Source of the DNA: Pseudomonas sp. PA27(2017)
GTDB lineage: Bacteria > Pseudomonadota > Gammaproteobacteria > Pseudomonadales > Pseudomonadaceae
Assembly (NCBI RefSeq): GCF_001945445.1
Contig: NZ_MSXW01000053.1
Location: forward strand, 1-48,788
DNA length: 48,788 bases
Direction: 5' to 3'
Shown here: piece by piece, positions 8,165-16,420 of the stretch
Numbering within the stretch: the stretch's first letter is position 1
Layout of the letters: every line of letters begins with the position of its first letter
Position numbers and translations under genes: made by a program
Notes under the pieces: model-generated
The model's input: only the letters and a program-made list of their open reading frames with translations
What the model was told of the DNA's origin: nothing
The model's database searches: none

Positions 8165-9643
8165 ATGATCCACGAAGAATTCCTGCGTTTGGCCGCCGAA
8201 GGCTACAACCGCATTCCGCTCGCCTGCGAAACCATCGCCGACTTCGACACCCCGCTGTCGATCTACCTGAAGCTCGCCGACGCGCCCAATTCCTATCTGC
8301 TCGAATCGGTGCAGGGCGGTGAGAAATGGGGGCGTTACTCGATCATCGGCCTGCCAGCGCGCACCGTGCTGCGCGTGCACGGCCACGAAGTGGTGATCAC
8401 CACCGACGGCGTCGAAGTCGAGCGCCTCGAATGTGCCGACCCGCTGGCCTTCGTCGAGGATTTCAAGGCTCGATACCGGGTGCCGACCATCGCCGGCTTG
8501 CCGCGCTTCAATGGCGGCCTGGTCGGTTACTTCGCCTACGACAGCGTGCGTTACGTCGAGCCCAAGCTGGCTGCCGGGGTGAACTCCGACGCGCTGGGCA
8601 CGCCGGACATCCTGCTCAACGTCTCCGATGCCGTGGTGGTGTTCGACAACCTGGCCGGCAAGATGCACGCCATCGTGCTGGCCGACCCGACGGAGACCGA
8701 TGCCTTCGCCCGTGGTCAGCAGCAACTGCAGGACATCCTGCACAAGCTGCGTCAGCCGTTCACGCCGCGCCTGGGCGTTGACCTGAACAAGCCTGCGGGC
8801 GCCGAGCCGGCGTTCCGTTCCAGCTTCAGCCGCGAGGATTACGAGCGCTCGGTGGATGCCATCAAGGATTACATCCTGGCCGGCGATTGCATGCAGGTGG
8901 TGATTTCCCAGCGCATGTCGATCCCTTTCAAGGCCGCGCCGATCGATCTGTACCGCGCGCTGCGCTGCATCAACCCGACGCCGTACATGTACTTCTTCAA
9001 CTTCGGCGATTTCCATGTCGTTGGCTCGTCGCCCGAAGTGCTGGTGCGCGTCGAGGACAACCTGGTCACCGTGCGGCCCATCGCCGGCACCCGCCCGCGC
9101 GGCGCCACCGAGGAGCAGGACCTGGCGCTGGAAAAGGATCTGCTGGCCGACGCCAAGGAAGTCGCCGAGCACCTGATGCTTATCGATCTGGGCCGTAACG
9201 ACACTGGCCGGGTCTCGGAAATCGGTTCGGTGAAGCTGACCGAGAAGATGGTCATCGAGCGCTATTCCAACGTCATGCACATCGTTTCCAACGTCACCGG
9301 CGAGCTGAAACAGGGCCTGACCTCGATGGACGCTCTGCGCGCCATCCTGCCGGCCGGCACGCTGTCGGGGGCACCGAAGATCCGCGCCATGGAAATCATC
9401 GACGAGCTGGAGCCGGTCAAACGCGGCGTCTACGGCGGCGCGGTCGGCTACTACGCCTGGAACGGCAACATGGACACCGCCATCGCCATCCGCACCGCGG
9501 TGATCAAGGACGGTGAGCTTCACGTACAGGCCGGCGCCGGTATCGTCGCCGACTCGGTGCCTGCGCTGGAATGGGAAGAAACCCTCAACAAGCGCCGCGC
9601 CATGTTCAAGGCCGTGGCCCTGGCGGAGCAGGGCTCGCTCTGA
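8165..9643 (+). CDS. trpE: Anthranilate synthase component I
   Basis: A 492-residue enzyme making anthranilate from chorismate with ammonia from TrpG, the first step of tryptophan synthesis. The Trp feedback motif LLES is at residues 45-48. Chorismate-binding signatures are present: RPIAGTRPRG, LMLIDLGRND, PAGTLSGAPKIRAMEIIDELE, YGGAVGYYAWNGNMD and AGAGIVADS. It is very similar to the pseudomonad TrpE sequences I know. The partner gene trpG lies 12.7 kb away, after the pyroglutamate operon and the lysis island; separation of trpE and trpG by a variable insert is typical of Pseudomonas. Confidence 0.97.
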   Translation: MIHEEFLRLAAEGYNRIPLACETIADFDTPLSIYLKLADAPNSYLLESVQGGEKWGRYSIIGLPARTVLRVHGHEVVITTDGVEVERLECADPLAFVEDFKARYRVPTIAGLPRFNGGLVGYFAYDSVRYVEPKLAAGVNSDALGTPDILLNVSDAVVVFDNLAGKMHAIVLADPTETDAFARGQQQLQDILHKLRQPFTPRLGVDLNKPAGAEPAFRSSFSREDYERSVDAIKDYILAGDCMQVVISQRMSIPFKAAPIDLYRALRCINPTPYMYFFNFGDFHVVGSSPEVLVRVEDNLVTVRPIAGTRPRGATEEQDLALEKDLLADAKEVAEHLMLIDLGRNDTGRVSEIGSVKLTEKMVIERYSNVMHIVSNVTGELKQGLTSMDALRAILPAGTLSGAPKIRAMEIIDELEPVKRGVYGGAVGYYAWNGNMDTAIAIRTAVIKDGELHVQAGAGIVADSVPALEWEETLNKRRAMFKAVALAEQGSL

Positions 9644-9655
9644 TCCGAGCGAATA

Positions 9656-9690
9656 ACAAGAAGGGCAGCCTAGGCTGCCCTTCTTGTTTT
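9656..9690 (+). terminator. trpE intrinsic terminator
   Basis: A perfect 15-bp stem: ACAAGAAGGGCAGCC (9656-9670), loop TA, GGCTGCCCTTCTTGT (9673-9687), running into TTT. It lies 12 bases after the trpE stop. Confidence 0.88.
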
Positions 9691-9745
9691 CGACTTCCTC
9701 AGTATCGCTGCGCTCAACGTCAGGCTACTTCGGCCGCGGTAGTTG

Positions 9746-9833
9746 TAGGGTGGACGACGCGTTATCCGTCCACCACCAGTTCGGCAATATGGTGGATGAA
9801 AAGAGCGTCGGCTAGGCCCCCCGATCCACCCTA
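9746..9833. repeat. 88-bp MITE-like element with terminal inverted repeats
   Basis: Bounded by TAGGGTGGA (9746-9754) and its exact complement TCCACCCTA (9825-9833), with an inner stem GGTGGACG / CGTCCACC in the left third. It has no coding capacity. The shape suggests a nonautonomous mobile repeat of a type scattered in Pseudomonas genomes. Together with the REP pair at 9878-9926 it fills most of the 325-base gap between trpE and the pyroglutamate operon. Confidence 0.5.
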
Positions 9834-9877
9834 TGGCTGCTCTTTCTTTGAGCACCAAACGCGAGTTGCCTCCATCC

Positions 9878-9926
9878 TGTGGGAGCGCGTCATGCGCGCG
9901 AAATCACGGGCATGGCCCGTTCCCAC
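9878..9926. repeat. Paired REP element (BIME-like)
   Basis: TGTGGGAGCGCG at the left and GTTCCCAC at the right, with inner stems around CGCGTCATGCGCG and CGGGCATGGCCCG. The same kind of unit as at 7747-7795, so trpE is bracketed by two REP pairs. It may also end transcripts of the leftward operon that stops at 9969. Confidence 0.65.
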
Positions 9927-9968
9927 GGGGGTAGCCTGGGTGGAGGGTAGCGATACCCGGGGCCGATC

Positions 9969-11702
9969 TCAGCCTTCCAGCTTGGCCAAGGCCGCCCCGG
10001 CGTCTAGATAAGCGCCGGCCTGTTCACGGATGCGCAGCGTGCCGTCCCCCGGCGCGGTGACCTGGGTTTCCATCTTCATGGCTTCCATCACCGCGATCAC
10101 CTCACCGGCTTTGACCTGGGCGCCGTCCTCGACCAGCCAGGCGTGCAGGTTGCCGGAGATCGGTGCGCTGACCAGGCCTTCTTCGGCGTCCGGCGCAGCG
10201 GCTTGAGGCGTGGGCTGAGTGTTACCGCCCAATGGCGCCAGGCCTTGCAGCAGGGCGCTCGGCAGGCCCAGTTCGTGGCGCTTGCCGTCGATCTCGATGA
10301 AGGTGCGCAGCACCGCATCGCCGGCCACCGGCAAGGTGCGCGGTGCCAGGGTGATCTGCTCGGCGAAGTCGGTTTCGATCCAGCGGGTGTGCACGGCAAA
10401 ATGCTCAGGGCCGGTAAAGTCGGCGTGGTCCATCACCGCGCGATGGAAGGGCAGCACCGAGGCGATGCCATCGATCTGAAACTCGGCCAGGGCGCGGCGC
10501 GCGCGGGCGATGGCCTGCTCGCGGGTGGCGCCGGTGACGATCAGCTTGGCCATCATCGAGTCGAATGTGCCTGGCACGCTGGAGCCGCTTTCCACGCCGC
10601 TGTCCAGGCGCACGCCCGGACCGCTCGGGGCGCGGAATTCGCTGATCTTGCCGGGAGTGGGCAGGAAGCCCTTGCCGGCATCCTCGGCGTTGATACGGAA
10701 TTCGAAGCTGTGGCCGCGCGGCGTCGGTGTTTCAGTGAACGACAGCGGCAGGCCGTCGGCAACGCGCAGCTGTTCGATCACCAGATCGACGCCCGCGGTT
10801 TCCTCGGTCACCGGGTGCTCGACCTGCAGGCGGGTGTTCACTTCCAGGAACGACAGGGTGCCATCGGCGCTGAGCAGGTACTCCACGGTGCCGGCGCCGA
10901 CATAGCCGGCCTTCGCGCAGATGGCGTGGGCGGACTGGTGAATGCGCTGGCGCTGCTCATCGGTGATGAACGGTGCTGGCGCTTCCTCCACCAGCTTCTG
11001 GTTGCGGCGTTGCAGCGAGCAATCGCGGGTGCCGACCACCACCACGTTGCCGTGGCTATCGGCGATCACCTGGGCTTCGATGTGCCGTGGGCGGTCGAGG
11101 AACTGCTCGACGAAGCATTCGCCGCGGCCGAAGGCGGCTTCGGCTTCACGTACCGCCGAGGCATACAGCTCGGCGACTTCGTCCATGCGCCAGGCGACCT
11201 TCATGCCGCGCCCGCCGCCGCCGAACGCGGCCTTGATGGCGATCGGCAGGCCGTGCTGCTCGGCGAAGGCCAGCACTTCGGCGGCGCTCTGCACCGGGCC
11301 CGGCGTGCCGGCCACCAGGGGGGCGCCGACCTGTTGGGCGAGTTTGCGAGCCTCGACCTTGTCGCCGAGCACGTCGATGGTTTCCGGGTTCGGGCCGATC
11401 CAGATCAGCCCAGCGCCTTGCACGGCGCGGGCAAAGTCGGCGCGTTCGGAGAGAAAACCATAGCCGGGGTGCACGGCATCGGCGCCGGCGCGCTTGGCGA
11501 TGGCCAGCAGCTTGTCGATGTTCAGGTAGGTGTCGGCCGGGCGCTCGCCGTCCAGCCCGTAGGCTTCGTCGGCGTGGCGCACATGCAGGGCGTCGATATC
11601 GGCATTGGCGTAAACGGCCACGGAGGTTACACCGTGGTCGCGGCAGGCGCGGGCGATGCGCACGGCGATTTCACCACGGTTGGCGATCAGGACTTTTTTC
11701 AT
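9969..11702 (-). CDS. Biotin carboxylase fused to biotin carboxyl carrier domain
   Basis: A 577-residue AccC-like subunit. The N-terminal 450 residues form a biotin carboxylase: start KKVLIANRGEIAVRIARA, glycine-rich loop AAFGGGGRGMKVA, EEAPAPF and VNTRLQVEHPVTE. The last 75 residues are a biotinyl domain with VMEAMKMETQV; the biotinylated lysine is about K543. An all-in-one BC-BCCP differs from the separate AccB/AccC of fatty acid synthesis. It overlaps the PxpB-PxpC gene by four bases, and those proteins resemble the carboxyltransferase part of urea carboxylase. I infer it works with them, perhaps in biotin-dependent 5-oxoproline use, rather than in lipid synthesis. It is the last gene of the leftward operon. 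Confidence 0.9.
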   Translation of the reverse strand: MKKVLIANRGEIAVRIARACRDHGVTSVAVYANADIDALHVRHADEAYGLDGERPADTYLNIDKLLAIAKRAGADAVHPGYGFLSERADFARAVQGAGLIWIGPNPETIDVLGDKVEARKLAQQVGAPLVAGTPGPVQSAAEVLAFAEQHGLPIAIKAAFGGGGRGMKVAWRMDEVAELYASAVREAEAAFGRGECFVEQFLDRPRHIEAQVIADSHGNVVVVGTRDCSLQRRNQKLVEEAPAPFITDEQRQRIHQSAHAICAKAGYVGAGTVEYLLSADGTLSFLEVNTRLQVEHPVTEETAGVDLVIEQLRVADGLPLSFTETPTPRGHSFEFRINAEDAGKGFLPTPGKISEFRAPSGPGVRLDSGVESGSSVPGTFDSMMAKLIVTGATREQAIARARRALAEFQIDGIASVLPFHRAVMDHADFTGPEHFAVHTRWIETDFAEQITLAPRTLPVAGDAVLRTFIEIDGKRHELGLPSALLQGLAPLGGNTQPTPQAAAPDAEEGLVSAPISGNLHAWLVEDGAQVKAGEVIAVMEAMKMETQVTAPGDGTLRIREQAGAYLDAGAALAKLEG

Positions 11703-13312
11703 GGCTGGTTCTTCGCATCGGCAGTAGGAAAGGAGGCGTCGGGCTCGAGCTCGACGAACGCCTCGATCGGGTTGAAGCGGATCTGCGCGTTGATGGGGAT
11801 TTGCCCGGCCAGATCCAAGTGGTGGCTGGCCACGGCGGCGATCACCGGATAGCCGCCGGTCAGCGGATGGTCGGCGAGGAACAGCACCGGCTGGCCGCTG
11901 GCGGGCACCTGGATGGCGCCCAGTGAGGTGCCTTCGCTGGGCAGCTCGTCATGGTTGCAGCGTTCCAGCGGCACCTCGCCCTCGAGGCGAATGCCGACCC
12001 GGTTCGATTGCGGGGTGACGCGCCACAGCTGGCTGCTCAGGCGTTCGATGGCTGCCGGAGTGAACCAGTCGCTGCGCGGGCCCATGACCACATCCAGAGT
12101 GATGATGTCCAAGGCGGTGGGCAGAGGGAAGGCCGGGGCTTCGCTCGTCGACACACTGCTACCGACGCTGGTTGCTTCGAAACCCAATCGGTCCCCAGCT
12201 TTGAGCGGCGGCGGGCCGACCTGGGCCAAGCTGTCGTAGGACAAACTGCCCAGCACTGGCGCGACCTGAAAGCCGCCGCGAATCGCCAGGTAGCTGCGCA
12301 GCCCGGCCTGGGGCGCGCGGAGGCTGACGCGGTCGCCGTCATCCAGTTCGATGGGCTGGTAATTGCCCGGCTGCCACTGCAGGCCGCTGGCGGTGGTGAC
12401 GGTGACGGGCGTCTGCGCACCGCTGACGGCGACGAGCGTGCGGCCGTGGCAAACGAAGCTCAGGCCGCCGAGCACCACTTCCAGGCAGGCACAGGCCGAG
12501 TCGTTGCCCACTGCGCGGTTGGCGGCACGCAGGGCACCGCGATCCAGCGCGCCGGACATCGACACGCCCTGGTCGGTATGGCCGGCGCGACCGAGGTCCT
12601 GCAGCACCGTTTGCAGGCCGGGGCTGAGGATTTCCAGGTGGGCACCGGCAGGCGGCTCGCTGGCCGTCGCTCGTTCATGGTCTGGCAGGCCACCGGCCGG
12701 CAGTGGGCCGGCATCCTGGAAGCGCACCTTGTAGCCGGGGCGCAGCAGGGCCGGCTCGTCGCGGCTCAGGTCCCACATCTGCAAGGGCGTCACGCCGATG
12801 ATCTGCCAGCCACCGGGGCTGGCCTTGGGGTAGATGCCGCTGAAGTTGCCGGCCAGGGCCACGGCGCCGGCTGGAATGCGCGTGCGTGGAGTCTGCCGGC
12901 GCGGCACCTGGAAGTCGGCGCCGCCGGTCAGGTAGCCGAAGCCAGGCGCGAAGCCGCAGAAGGCTACTTCGTAATCGGCGCCGGTGTGGCGGCGCACCAC
13001 TTCTTCACGGCTGATGCCGAGCAGCCCGGCGACCTCATCGAGGTCTTCGCCGTCGTAGTGCACGGGAATTTCCACGCGACGGCTCTCGCGGGCGCTGCGC
13101 CGGCTCAGGTCGCGGCGGGCCAGATCATCGATCAACGCCTGGCGATCGACGGCGCTGGGCCGGTACTGGATCAGCAGCGTTCGCGCCGCTGGGACGATCT
13201 CTTCGACCCCGGCGATGGGTTCGGCCTGCAGCGCGTCGAACAGTGCCAGTGTTTCGTCGAGATCGGCCAGTTCGACGAGCAGCGTATCGAGGTTGGCTGG
13301 GAGAAAACGCAC
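11699..13312 (-). CDS. pxpBC: Fused 5-oxoprolinase subunits B and C (PxpB-PxpC)
   Basis: A 537-residue fusion. Residues about 1-215 are the KipI/PxpB (CT_C_D) domain with EEVVRRHTGADYEVAFCGFAPGFGYL. Residues about 225-525 are the KipA/PxpC (CT_A_B) domain with GLQTVLQDLGRAGHTDQGVSMSG and a C-terminal NRVGIRLEG. In most bacteria these are two proteins that join PxpA to hydrolyse 5-oxoproline to glutamate with ATP. The same domains make the carboxyltransferase end of urea carboxylase, which matters because the next gene encodes the matching biotin carboxylase and carrier. It starts 9 bases after the DUF1445 gene and ends overlapping the BC-BCCP gene. Confidence 0.9.
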   Translation of the reverse strand: MRFLPANLDTLLVELADLDETLALFDALQAEPIAGVEEIVPAARTLLIQYRPSAVDRQALIDDLARRDLSRRSARESRRVEIPVHYDGEDLDEVAGLLGISREEVVRRHTGADYEVAFCGFAPGFGYLTGGADFQVPRRQTPRTRIPAGAVALAGNFSGIYPKASPGGWQIIGVTPLQMWDLSRDEPALLRPGYKVRFQDAGPLPAGGLPDHERATASEPPAGAHLEILSPGLQTVLQDLGRAGHTDQGVSMSGALDRGALRAANRAVGNDSACACLEVVLGGLSFVCHGRTLVAVSGAQTPVTVTTASGLQWQPGNYQPIELDDGDRVSLRAPQAGLRSYLAIRGGFQVAPVLGSLSYDSLAQVGPPPLKAGDRLGFEATSVGSSVSTSEAPAFPLPTALDIITLDVVMGPRSDWFTPAAIERLSSQLWRVTPQSNRVGIRLEGEVPLERCNHDELPSEGTSLGAIQVPASGQPVLFLADHPLTGGYPVIAAVASHHLDLAGQIPINAQIRFNPIEAFVELEPDASFPTADAKNQP

Positions 13313-13321
13313 GGGCTTGTC

Positions 13322-14128
13322 CTATACGTGGTACGTGCTGTCAGGCACGTCGGTGATGAACATATGACCCGGCGAATGGGTGATCGCGAAGGGCACGCCG
13401 GAGGCCATGACCGCCGCCTGGGGCGTCACGCCGCAGGCCCAGAACACCGGCACTTCGCCGGGCTCGATGCGTACCGCGTCGCCGAAATCCGGCGCCTGCA
13501 GGTCTTCGATGCCCAGGCGTAGCGGCTCGCCGATATGCACCGGGGCGCCGTGCACCGAGGGGTAGCGCCCGGAAATCCCGGCCGCCTCGGCGACGCGATC
13601 CGCCGGGATCGGGCGCATCGACACCACCATCTCGCCATGCAGGCGGCCCGCCGGGCGGCAGGCGCGGTTAGTGCGGTACATCGGTACGTTGCAGCCGTCG
13701 GCAATGTGCCGCACCTCGATGCCGGCCTCCTGCAGGCCAGTCTCGAAGGTGAAGCTGCAGCCGATCAGGAAGGTCACCATGTCGGTGTGTTCCGCCCAGG
13801 CGGCGGTGGCGTCGCTGACTTCCTCGGCCAGCTTGCCATCACGCCAGATGCGGTAAAGCGGCAAGTCGGTGCGCAAGTCGGCGCCTTCGGCCAGTACCGT
13901 GTACGGGCTGCCGGCGTCACTCACGTCGAGCACCGGGCAGGCTTTGGGGTTGCGCTGGGCGTAGAGCAGAAAGTCATAGGCCCAGTCGCGGGGCAGGGCG
14001 ATCAGGTTGGCCTGGGTCATGCCCGGCGCGATACCGGCCGTAGGCGCGACGCGGCCGTTGCGATACTCGGCGCGGGCCTGGCGGGCGGCGGCAATGGCGG
14101 CCTGTTGGGCGCGTTGGATGGCGTTCAT
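13322..14128 (-). CDS. DUF1445 / YcsI family putative hydro-lyase (D-glutamate cyclase-like)
   Basis: A 268-residue protein of the UPF0317/DUF1445 family. Conserved features include GMTQANLIALP, FLIGCSFTFE, NVPMYRTNRACRPAGRL, MVVSMRPIP, VFWACGVTPQ and THSPGHMFITDVPD. The mammalian enzyme DGLUCY, which carries a related domain, converts D-glutamate to 5-oxo-D-proline, and bacterial members are often encoded beside pxpABC. Here the gene sits between pxpA (four-base overlap) and pxpBC, so feeding 5-oxoproline to the complex is plausible. The activity of this protein is not shown by its sequence. Confidence 0.85.
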   Translation of the reverse strand: MNAIQRAQQAAIAAARQARAEYRNGRVAPTAGIAPGMTQANLIALPRDWAYDFLLYAQRNPKACPVLDVSDAGSPYTVLAEGADLRTDLPLYRIWRDGKLAEEVSDATAAWAEHTDMVTFLIGCSFTFETGLQEAGIEVRHIADGCNVPMYRTNRACRPAGRLHGEMVVSMRPIPADRVAEAAGISGRYPSVHGAPVHIGEPLRLGIEDLQAPDFGDAVRIEPGEVPVFWACGVTPQAAVMASGVPFAITHSPGHMFITDVPDSTYHV

Positions 14129-14895
14129 CGGGCGGCTCCGGCGAAGGATTGCAGGGATACGCCGGACTGCTCCAGCAACTGGCGCACCTCGCGGGCCATC
14201 TGGATGGCGCCGGGGCTGTCGCCGTGCACGCAGATGGAATCGGCTTCGATGCGCGTGACGCTGCCGTCGATGGCTTCGACCTCGCCGGTCTGTACCAGGC
14301 GCAGCATGCGTTTGGCCACCTGTTCGGCGTCGTGCAGTACGGCACCTGCCTCGCGGCGCGACACCAGGGTGCCTTGCGGTGTGTAGGCGCGGTCGGCGAA
14401 GGCTTCGGCGATGCAGGTCAGGCCTTCGCGGCGGGCCAGCTCGATGAGCGGCGAACCAGCCAGGGCGACCAGCACCAGGCGTGCATCCACGGCGCGAATC
14501 GCCGTGATCACCGCCAGGGCCTGGCGCGTGTCGTGGGCGATGGTGTTGTACAGCGCACCATGGGGCTTCACGTAGCGCACCGCGGTGCCGGCGGTGGTGG
14601 CCAGGGCTTGCAGTGCACCGATCTGGTAGATCACGTCGGCGGTCAGATCAAAGCTGGCCACGTCCATGTTGCGGCGGCCAAAGCCGACCAGATCCGGGTA
14701 GGCGACGTGGGCGCCGATGGTCACGCCCTTGGCCGCAGCGGCCTTGAGGGTACGCAGGATGCCGGCCGGGTCGCCGGCGTGGAAGCCACAGGCGACGTTG
14801 GCGCTGCTGACGATGTCGAGCATCGCGGCATCGTCGCCCATGGACCATTGGCCGAAGCTTTCGCCCAGGTCGCTGTTGAGGTCGATGGTTGGCAT
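14125..14895 (-). CDS. pxpA: 5-oxoprolinase subunit A (LamB/YcsF family)
   Basis: A 256-residue protein of normal length. The family signature runs from DLNSDLGESFGQW through SSANVACGFHAGDP, IGAHVAYPDL and VKPHGALYN, and on to EAFADRAYTPQGTLVSR and CVHGDSP. PxpA works with PxpB and PxpC in ATP-dependent opening of pyroglutamate to glutamate in the cytoplasm. It lies second in the leftward operon, 16 bases after the transporter, and its end overlaps the DUF1445 gene start. Confidence 0.94.
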   Translation of the reverse strand: MPTIDLNSDLGESFGQWSMGDDAAMLDIVSSANVACGFHAGDPAGILRTLKAAAAKGVTIGAHVAYPDLVGFGRRNMDVASFDLTADVIYQIGALQALATTAGTAVRYVKPHGALYNTIAHDTRQALAVITAIRAVDARLVLVALAGSPLIELARREGLTCIAEAFADRAYTPQGTLVSRREAGAVLHDAEQVAKRMLRLVQTGEVEAIDGSVTRIEADSICVHGDSPGAIQMAREVRQLLEQSGVSLQSFAGAAR

Positions 14896-14911
14896 GTCGG
14901 GTCTCCTAGAG

Positions 14912-16141
14912 TCAGGCGATGAAGGCGAAGATCGGGCCGATGGATTTGGCGGCCATGTACCAGGTCAGCAGGCAGGTCACGGCGCCCAGGGCCAGCAGCC
15001 AGCGTGGGTAGTGGTAGCCCTCCATGAGGTCGGCGCGGCGCCAGCCCACGTAGATGAAGATGGTCAGGCCGATCGGCAGGATCAGGCCGTTGAAGCCGCC
15101 GGCGAACAGCAGCAGGCCGGCGGGCGGGGTGCCGAGCATCAGGTAAACGCCCAGGGATATGGCGATGAACACCACGGTCGCCAGGTTGCGGCCGCGTTCG
15201 GTAATCGACTTGTTGAACACGGTGATGAAAGACATCGAGGTGTAGGCCGCGCCGATCACGCTGGTGATGCCCGCTGCCCAGAGAATCACGCCGAAGGCGC
15301 GCAGGCCGAGTTCACCCGCCGCGGCCTGGAACGCCTGGCCGGCAGGGTTGGCGCCCTGGCCGGAGGTGTCGATCACTACGCCGCTGGCGACCACGCCAAG
15401 AATCGCCAGGAACAGGATGTAACGCATCACCCCGGTGACCATGATGCCGCTCAACGCCGCCTTGGAGACTTCGTTGATGTTCTCGACGCCGACCGTGCCA
15501 CGGTCAAGGAGGCGGTGGGCGCCAGCGTAGGTGATGTAGCCGCCGACGGTGCCGCCGACGATGGTGGTGATGGTCGCGAAGTTGATCTCGTCCGGCCACA
15601 CCGTCTGGCGCAGCGCTTCGCCCAGCGGCGGGTTGGAGGCGAAGGTCACGAACAGTGTGAGGCCGATCATCATCAGGCCCAGGACCACCATGATTCGGTC
15701 GACTGCAATGCCGGCGCGGTGCGACATGAAGATGCCAATGGCTACCAGCGCGCTGAGTGCGCCGCCCCATTTGGTTTCCAGCCCCATCAGCGCATTCAGG
15801 CCCAGGCCGGAGCCGGCGATGTTGCCGACGTTGAATACCAGCCCGCCGAAGATCACCAGCACCGCCAGCAGATAACCGCTGCCGGGAATTGCCGCGTTGG
15901 CGATGTCCGATGCGCGCATGCGTGTCAGGGTGACGATGCGCCAGACGTTCAACTGCACCACGAAGTCGATCAGGATCGACGCCAGGATACCGAACGCGAA
16001 AGCCGCGCCCATGGTGGCCGTGAAGGTGGCGGTCTGGGTGATGAAACCAGGGCCGATGGCCGAGGTGGCCATCAGGAAGATCGCCGCGATCAGTGATGAG
16101 CGGCGTGAGCGGGCGAAGTCGCCGGTGGTCTGGGCCTGCAT
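14912..16141 (-). CDS. NRAMP-type transporter of the pyroglutamate operon
   Basis: A membrane protein of 409 residues from the chosen start (MQAQTTGDFARSRR), which has AGGAG upstream; an upstream ATG at 16186 gives an unlikely Pro-rich leader. Eleven or so hydrophobic helices are visible. The SAIGPGFITQTATF segment near the N-terminus is the NRAMP helix-1 region, where metal-transporting members have a DPGN motif. That motif is absent, which suggests a substrate other than divalent metal. Homologues such as Bacillus YcsG are encoded beside ycsF/kip genes, so pyroglutamate or a related compound is a reasonable guess. Confidence 0.85.
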   Translation of the reverse strand: MQAQTTGDFARSRRSSLIAAIFLMATSAIGPGFITQTATFTATMGAAFAFGILASILIDFVVQLNVWRIVTLTRMRASDIANAAIPGSGYLLAVLVIFGGLVFNVGNIAGSGLGLNALMGLETKWGGALSALVAIGIFMSHRAGIAVDRIMVVLGLMMIGLTLFVTFASNPPLGEALRQTVWPDEINFATITTIVGGTVGGYITYAGAHRLLDRGTVGVENINEVSKAALSGIMVTGVMRYILFLAILGVVASGVVIDTSGQGANPAGQAFQAAAGELGLRAFGVILWAAGITSVIGAAYTSMSFITVFNKSITERGRNLATVVFIAISLGVYLMLGTPPAGLLLFAGGFNGLILPIGLTIFIYVGWRRADLMEGYHYPRWLLALGAVTCLLTWYMAAKSIGPIFAFIA

Positions 16142-16241
16142 GGAACACTCCTGGGACGGGGTAACGGGTGCAGGTGTGTAAGGCAATCAACATGCCATAT
16201 AGCAATGAAAGTGTTCGATCTGTTGATTCTAGACGCTTTTA

Positions 16242-16252
16242 TTGTTCAACAA
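16242..16252. promoter_or_regulatory. FadR-type GntR operator in the divergent pxp region
   Basis: TTGTTCAACAA fits the FadR-subfamily consensus TNGTNNNACNA exactly and lies in a perfect 13-base palindrome (ATTGTT-C-AACAAT, 16241-16253). It is in the 279-base divergent gap between the transporter start (16141) and a FadR-type regulator gene (16421). Likely the binding site of that regulator; assignment by position and motif. Confidence 0.6.
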
Positions 16253-16420
16253 TCTAATTTGTATTGGTGATCTATTTGCACTGTTTTGTTACTTCGATAC
16301 CCAGCAGTGTTTCACCATGGTGCGCGCGGTGACAGCCTGGCCACTTGCCTCGAGCGTGCCGCTCGGTGACCATCCCTGCATTGGGCTCTCTGCAGAGCCC
16401 GGCCCTGGCCTGGTGGATCG

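Noticed and set aside
9969..11702. Biotin protein as the acetyl-CoA carboxylase of lipid synthesis
   Set aside because: BC and BCCP are fused and the gene overlaps pxpBC; the lipid enzymes are normally separate AccB and AccC in pseudomonads.
10143..11852. 569-codon plus-strand frame opposite the biotin carboxylase gene
   Set aside because: Gly/Ala/His-rich composition typical of antisense shadows; the minus strand has all carboxylase motifs.
11951..13522. 523-codon plus-strand frame opposite pxpBC
   Set aside because: Antisense shadow of a recognised gene; crosses a real gene boundary without regard to it.
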